A stretch of 9,998 nt of DNA from Ruminococcaceae bacterium UBA1425. Lineage in GTDB: Bacteria > Bacillota > Clostridia > Oscillospirales > Acutalibacteraceae. The notes beneath the pieces were generated by a model. That model saw only the letters and a program-made list of their open reading frames with translations, made no database searches and had not been told where the DNA came from. The stretch lies in contig DCUB01000030.1 of the NCBI GenBank assembly GCA_002329365.1, forward strand, positions 5,344 through 15,341, in the 5' to 3' direction. Position numbers and translations under genes: made by a program. Position 1 is the stretch's first letter, and every line of letters begins with the position of its first letter. Of this stretch, positions 6,791 through 9,998 are shown piece by piece.

Positions 6791-7139
6791 GGGGATGAAA
6801 GGATTTCGACGGGGGCTTTGAGCCACGATAAGCGAGCAGCGGTGCGGGACCGCTATAAAATCCGCAGTTTTTAAACAAACGACAACAATACAGCTTTAAA
6901 AGCAGCTTAATTTAAGCTGCCGTCCTTGCCGGAAGCACTGCGGTCCGGATAAGGGCGTCGATTAGCAGTGAACGTGAGCGGACGAACGCCCGGTACTCCG
7001 CCATGAACAATCGGGCTACCGATGAAGCAAGCCTGCCTGTCGGCGTGCTTCGGGGGGAATCTCAAACAATAGGCTACGCTCGTAGAAGGTCGTGAGGATG
7101 GGCTTTCGGACGCGGTTTCGATTACCGCCATCTCCACCA
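6791..7139 (+). ncRNA. ssrA: Transfer-messenger RNA (tmRNA)
   Basis: About 349 nt. The 5' end GGGGATG pairs with CATCTCC near the 3' end, giving a 7-bp acceptor stem with the G3-U pair recognised by alanyl-tRNA synthetase, followed by an encoded ACCA. A T-arm (GCGGT, loop TTCGATT, ACCGC) lies at 7110-7131, and GGATTTCGAC near the 5' end is characteristic. The mRNA-like part contains AAC GAC AAC AAT ACA GCT TTA AAA GCA GCT TAA (6878-6910), read as NDNNTALKAA and stop. The stop sits in the loop of a perfect GCAGCTT/AAGCTGC hairpin (6902-6920), the expected position. Aligned with the E. coli tag codons (GCA AAC GAC...), the resume codon would be ACA (6875) or AAC (6878), not GCA. Pseudoknot-capable segments follow, such as GGGCGT/ACGCCC. 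smpB lies immediately upstream. Confidence 0.95.
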
Positions 7140-7220
7140 TTTACTTCATTTGTTACGCGAAGAACGTTTCCCTGCAAAGTCCTCCGTAAGGCGGATAAGA
7201 AATTGAAAGGAATGGTTATT

Positions 7221-8270
7221 ATGAGTAAGTCAACAAGAAATCTGATAATTGCTGTTGCCATAGTAGTCGTTATTGGTGCCGCCGCCATACCCTTTATTAT
7301 CAAGGCGACAAAGGCGCAGAAATCCGATGTTACGACAGAGCCGCCCGTCACCGAGTCGACTACCGTTGACGAGTTTACATACCCCGACGAGGAGCCGACG
7401 ACTGACGAGCTTCTGACAGAGATCGTCACGAACCTTGACGAGTCTGCCACCACCGCAACGACACCTGCCGCAACTTCATCAACAGCCTCCGCGGAAAGCA
7501 CGACAAAAAAGAACGCGACAACCACCTCAAAGGCGTCGGCAACAACGACAAAGAAGTCAACGAGCGAGAAAGACGCAAGCTCGGACGACTTCAAAAACCT
7601 TGAAAAGGTAGACGCGCAGGCGGCCCTCGCGGACAGCGCCGTAGTATCATACCTCTGGGATCCGGACGGCAACTTCTATTACACCGAGGATAACCCGTGG
7701 CAGAGAAACTTCGGCTTCAACGTCCTTTACGACTGGGGCGCACCGCTGACAATCATGTTCTACGATACTTTAAGGGCAAAGTTCAACTACGACAACCTTG
7801 AGTGGATGATCCAGTTCTGGAAGGGGCAGTACGGCTGCCTGTTTATCGGCAGCGAAATCGGTGTTTACACAAGGGAAATCGGCGCGAAGGGAACACATTA
7901 CAACTGCGCCGACGACAATCACCTCATCAACATGGAAATGTCGCTGTATAGGGACTTCAACGACGATAAGGGTTTTGTCAAGCTGTTTACGAGGAGTTAT
8001 TACCCTCACTGGTGGTCTACCGGATTTGTGGACGGCTATCTTAACAACTTCAGGTTTAACGACCGCTCATGCCTCTATCTTTATTCGCGTCTTACGATGT
8101 ATGATTCCGTAATGGCGGCAGCGTTTGCCGATGGTCTTTCCGAATGCGGTTTGACACAGGTGTCCTCCACGAGCCAGATATCCCCGACAAGCCCCGACAG
8201 ATTCTGTGTAAGCGGAAACGACGTCTATGTTGGATGGAGATACATCGACCAGGGCGTAGGTTCCAGATAA
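7221..8270 (+). CDS. Membrane-anchored DUF4474-like exported protein
   Basis: A 349-residue protein. Residues about 8-27 form one hydrophobic segment after MSKSTRN, likely an uncleaved N-terminal anchor with the rest outside. Residues 36-121 are a Thr/Ser/Ala/Lys/Glu-rich stalk of low complexity. The globular part, about 143-340, contains NPWQRNFGFNVLYDWGAP (158-175), EWMIQFWKGQYG (194-205) and GSEIGVYT (210-217), which resemble my recollection of the DUF4474 family. That domain has no known function. Five cysteines lie in the globular part (206, 229, 284, 309, 329), so disulphides are possible. The start is ATG 7221, with GAAAGGA (7205-7211) about 9 bases upstream. ATG 7212 is in frame but touches the SD, and any start before 7140 would lie inside ssrA. 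I see no dedicated promoter and no U-tract terminator. Confidence 0.8.
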   Translation: MSKSTRNLIIAVAIVVVIGAAAIPFIIKATKAQKSDVTTEPPVTESTTVDEFTYPDEEPTTDELLTEIVTNLDESATTATTPAATSSTASAESTTKKNATTTSKASATTTKKSTSEKDASSDDFKNLEKVDAQAALADSAVVSYLWDPDGNFYYTEDNPWQRNFGFNVLYDWGAPLTIMFYDTLRAKFNYDNLEWMIQFWKGQYGCLFIGSEIGVYTREIGAKGTHYNCADDNHLINMEMSLYRDFNDDKGFVKLFTRSYYPHWWSTGFVDGYLNNFRFNDRSCLYLYSRLTMYDSVMAAAFADGLSECGLTQVSSTSQISPTSPDRFCVSGNDVYVGWRYIDQGVGSR

Positions 8271-8280
8271 CACGCGGATG

Positions 8281-8344
8281 GCATCTTGGTTTGTCACTTT
8301 TAACACTTTATCACACGGCAACGGAGTTTTTTACGTCAAGATGC
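8281..8344 (+). repeat. 8-bp inverted repeat after the DUF4474-like gene
   Basis: GCATCTTG (8281-8288) and CAAGATGC (8337-8344) are exact complements enclosing 48 bases that include a TTTTTT run. This could close a larger fold at the 3' end of the upstream transcript. It is not a standard terminator because no U-tract follows the right arm. It may be coincidental. Confidence 0.25.
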
Positions 8345-8360
8345 GAAAATCTCATAAAAT

Positions 8361-8388
8361 TTGACAAATTTAATAAAATCTTTATAAA
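8361..8388 (+). promoter_or_regulatory. Upstream tandem promoter of the VPETG protein gene
   Basis: TTGACA (8361-8366), a 16-bp spacer, TATAAA (8383-8388), in very AT-rich surroundings. It lies 34 bp upstream of a second promoter with the same -35 hexamer. Confidence 0.55.
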
Positions 8389-8394
8389 AAACTA

Positions 8395-8423
8395 TTGACA
8401 AAGAGCTCCGCACATGATAATAT
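8395..8423 (+). promoter_or_regulatory. Proximal promoter of the VPETG protein gene
   Basis: TTGACA (8395-8400), a 17-bp spacer, TAATAT (8418-8423) preceded by TGA as an extended -10. Transcription should begin near 8430, about 54 bases before the ATG. With the promoter just upstream, this suggests a well-expressed single gene. Confidence 0.7.
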
Positions 8424-8483
8424 TCTCATTGTAAGAACGGCGTACTCATGTACCCAATACATACTTGAAAGGAATGTTTGAAA

Positions 8484-9017
8484 ATGAAAAAGTTCTTAAG
8501 TGTCCTTCTTGCAGCAATTATGGTTTTCTCTCTCGGTACGGTAGCTTTCGGTCTTGAGGCCGACGAAGAAGAAGCAACTGTTGTGGCATCTGAAGAAACA
8601 ACAGCTATTTCCGAAGTAACCGGAGATACTTTTATGGGCAACCTTCTTGAGGCGAAAGATGCCGGCGACATCAAAACTGCCATCAAGGACGCATTCGCAA
8701 GGGCTAAGAAAAACATCGAAAATCTCTCCATCAACGACATTCTTGCTCTTCCGACCAACATTATGGACGACATCGTAACAAACTTCTTCGCCATCCTTCA
8801 GGCTCTCGGCGTAGACGTTGATGCTCTCTACAAGAAGCTTGCGAGCAACAAGATCATCAACTGGATTGCCAACTTCTACAAGGGCGGCGCTCTCACAAAG
8901 ACAACAGAAGTTGAAGATGTTCCCGAAACAGGTTCAACAGCTTCTCTCGCGGCGTTCGCTACGCTTTCACTCGCAGCTGCAGCGGCATTTGTTTGCTACA
9001 AGAAGAAGGAAGCATAA
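8484..9017 (+). CDS. Small secreted protein with C-terminal VPETG sortase signal
   Basis: I do not recognise the mature region of this 177-residue protein. It begins with a classical signal peptide (MKKF, hydrophobic core about 5-20, likely cleavage near 23). An acidic stretch follows (25-45), then an apparently helical middle (about 50-135) rich in Asp, Lys, Ile and Leu with no known motif. It ends with VPETG (146-150), a hydrophobic span (about 151-171) and the tail CYKKKEA. That tripartite end is the layout of an LPXTG-type sortase substrate, with Val for Leu, so covalent attachment to the cell wall is likely. The start is ATG 8484, with GAAAGGA (8467-8473) 10 bases upstream; the in-frame TTG at 8478 is too near the SD. 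Two promoters and a terminator make it monocistronic. No sortase gene lies in the window. Confidence 0.82.
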   Translation: MKKFLSVLLAAIMVFSLGTVAFGLEADEEEATVVASEETTAISEVTGDTFMGNLLEAKDAGDIKTAIKDAFARAKKNIENLSINDILALPTNIMDDIVTNFFAILQALGVDVDALYKKLASNKIINWIANFYKGGALTKTTEVEDVPETGSTASLAAFATLSLAAAAAFVCYKKKEA

Positions 9018-9033
9018 GTATTACTTTTGCTAT

Positions 9034-9070
9034 AAAAAAGCCGTCCTTATAAGGGGCGGCTTTTATTTTT
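9034..9070 (+). terminator. Rho-independent terminator after the VPETG protein gene
   Basis: AAAAGCCGTCC, a short TTATAA loop, then GGGGCGGCTTTT followed by ATTTTT. The stem is continuous apart from one G-U pair, and the right arm runs into a U-tract. It starts 17 bp after the stop codon. Confidence 0.85.
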
Positions 9071-9092
9071 ACAAAAGAAGGCCTGTAGCTTT

Positions 9093-9893
9093 ATGAAACG
9101 AGACATTAAGATTATCGACGCGCATACGCACATATATCCCGACAAAATCGCTGAAAAAGCTTCGCACAGCATCGCGGATTTTTACAGTATTAAAGCGTTG
9201 CACGACGGTACCGTTTCAGAGCTCCTGCGGCTTGAGGATGAAGCGGGCGTATCGCAATGCGTTATACATTCGGTTGCAACAACACCGGCGCAGGTCGTGT
9301 CCATCAACGGCTTTATATCACGGACCGTAAACGAGCATCCCGGCAGGTTTTACGGCTTTGCAACCCTGCATCCTGACGATGAAGACATTCCGCGTCAGAT
9401 AGAAAACGCCATACGGCTCGGGCTTTGCGGAATAAAGCTGCACCCCGACTTTCAAAGGTTCTATATCGACGGGGAAAGGGCAATACGAATGCTTGAAGCG
9501 ATAGACGGCAGGCTGCCTGTGCTCATTCACGCCGGCGACTACCGAACGGAGTTTTCAAAGCCTGCGCGGCTTCTGAACGTCAGCAAAAGGTTCCCGAAGC
9601 TCGATATCATTGCCGCTCATATGGGCGGCTGGTCCGAATGGAACAACAGCATACGGGCGCTTGCCGAAACTCATATCTATGTCGACACTTCAAGCTGTCA
9701 GTGCTTCATTACTCCCGAAAAGATGCGCGAGCTTATCGACACGTTCGATATCGACAGGATACTGTTCGGAACGGATTATCCCATGTGGACGCCCGCCGAC
9801 GAAATCCGAAAGCTCGACAAAATTCTGAACGATTACGAACGCGAAAAGATATACCACAAAAATTTCGAGGAATTAATAGGCAAATATTTATAA
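9093..9893 (+). CDS. Amidohydrolase-family metal-dependent TIM-barrel hydrolase or decarboxylase
   Basis: A 266-residue member of the amidohydrolase-related family (amidohydrolase_2 type, which includes aminocarboxymuconate-semialdehyde-type decarboxylases and hydrolases). The visible metal and active-site motifs follow the barrel order: DAHTHIYP (9-16, with the His11-x-His13 pair), GIKLHPDF (113-120), LIHAGD (144-149, His146), AAHMGG (174-179, His176), YVDTSS (196-201) and ILFGTDYP (223-230, Asp228). No signal peptide is present, so it is cytosolic. The substrate cannot be deduced. The ATG has AGAAGG (9076-9081) about 11 bases upstream, and the gene starts only 22 bp after the preceding terminator, with no evident promoter of its own. 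An alternative description is a generic COG2159-type hydrolase. Confidence 0.88.
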   Translation: MKRDIKIIDAHTHIYPDKIAEKASHSIADFYSIKALHDGTVSELLRLEDEAGVSQCVIHSVATTPAQVVSINGFISRTVNEHPGRFYGFATLHPDDEDIPRQIENAIRLGLCGIKLHPDFQRFYIDGERAIRMLEAIDGRLPVLIHAGDYRTEFSKPARLLNVSKRFPKLDIIAAHMGGWSEWNNSIRALAETHIYVDTSSCQCFITPEKMRELIDTFDIDRILFGTDYPMWTPADEIRKLDKILNDYEREKIYHKNFEELIGKYL

Positions 9894-9911
9894 TTCCAAA
9901 TTAACGCAGTA

Positions 9912-9932
9912 GGGAACGCATTTATGCGTCCC
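9912..9932. repeat. Short imperfect palindrome (GGGAACGCAT type)
   Basis: GGG (9912-9914) and ACGCAT (9916-9921) mirror ATGCGT (9924-9929) and CCC (9930-9932), with one bulged A and a 2-base loop. It is preceded by CAGTA, resembling the AGTAGGGA lead-in of the palindrome at 99-118. It is probably another member of the small palindromic repeat family. Confidence 0.5.
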
Positions 9933-9941
9933 GTAAAGGAA

Positions 9942-9972
9942 AAAACGCCCTGTCATTCTGACAGGGCGTTTT
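9942..9972. terminator. Strong hairpin terminator, potentially bidirectional
   Basis: AAAACGCCCTGTCA, loop TTC, then its exact complement TGACAGGGCGTTTT: a perfect 14-bp stem. The A-run on the left and T-run on the right allow termination on both strands. It lies 48 bp after the amidohydrolase stop. The remaining 26 bases to the window end hold nothing identifiable. Confidence 0.88.
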
Positions 9973-9998
9973 GTATTAGTGCGCTCGGCATGGGTGAC

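Noticed and set aside
6864..6899. tmRNA tag read from GCA at 6864 (AVFKQTTTIQL)
   Set aside because: It has the expected alanine first codon, but its stop (TAA at 6897-6899) is upstream of the hairpin loop and its ending is unlike known tags. The other frame matches E. coli codons almost one for one.
7092..7220. A longer start for the DUF4474-like gene inside ssrA
   Set aside because: It would translate the tRNA-like part of tmRNA. ATG 7221 has a well-spaced SD and begins the anchor cleanly.
7016..7672. A 218-codon minus-strand frame opposite ssrA and the DUF4474-like gene
   Set aside because: It runs across the tmRNA 3' half and the antisense of a Thr-rich stalk, giving a Val/Ser/Phe-rich product. 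It is a shadow of the real gene.
8281..8344. Terminator for the DUF4474-like gene
   Set aside because: The 8-bp inverted repeat has a 48-base loop and no following U-tract, so it is listed only as a repeat.
8405..8800. Minus-strand frame opposite the VPETG protein gene
   Set aside because: The plus strand has promoters, SD, signal peptide, sorting tail and terminator; the minus frame has none of these.
1..9998. Mobile element, CRISPR array, toxin-antitoxin or defence system
   Set aside because: No transposase, integrase, regularly spaced repeats, small paired genes or nuclease motifs were seen on either strand. The gene set is housekeeping plus surface proteins.

Overview
The window looks like chromosomal DNA from a Gram-positive, low-to-mid GC anaerobe of the class Clostridia, probably an Oscillospirales/Ruminococcaceae-type gut bacterium. 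The reasons are the strong Shine-Dalgarno (SD) sites, near-consensus sigma-A promoters, the gene content, a small surface protein with a sortase-type tail, and a DUF4474-like exported protein (a family I recall mainly from gut Clostridia). The genus assignment is inference. I found no mobile element, CRISPR array or defence locus.

Layout. Positions 1-266 carry no gene. They hold small palindromic repeats: an inverted pair of a dispersed element, a perfect 20-bp palindrome, and two copies of a 13-bp repeat. topB (DNA topoisomerase III) follows on the minus strand and diverges from dnaA across a 268-bp region with a promoter in each direction. dnaA, ftsY, rdgB/HAM1 and a yhbY-like RNA-binding gene then run rightwards. 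The last three are joined by ATGA stop/start overlaps, so they are an operon. A near-perfect promoter next drives smpB, which is followed directly by ssrA (tmRNA). The protein and RNA halves of the trans-translation ribosome-rescue system are therefore adjacent.

The right third is less standard. It holds a membrane-anchored DUF4474-like protein with a long Thr/Ser-rich stalk, then a 177-residue secreted protein ending in a VPETG sortase signal with tandem promoters and its own terminator, then an amidohydrolase-family TIM-barrel enzyme. The window ends in a short palindromic repeat and a perfect 14-bp terminator hairpin.

How the genes work together. The left and centre are housekeeping: decatenation and recombination-intermediate processing (TopB), replication initiation (DnaA), membrane protein targeting (FtsY), nucleotide-pool cleaning (RdgB), ribosome maturation (YhbY) and ribosome rescue (SmpB/tmRNA). 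The points most worth a second look are the tmRNA tag (no Ala/Gly resume codon at the aligned position, and an apparent ALKAA end), dnaA lying apart from dnaN with no visible DnaA boxes, the two uncharacterised exported proteins, and a recurring TGATATAAT extended -10 motif. I did not see a convincing new multi-gene system.
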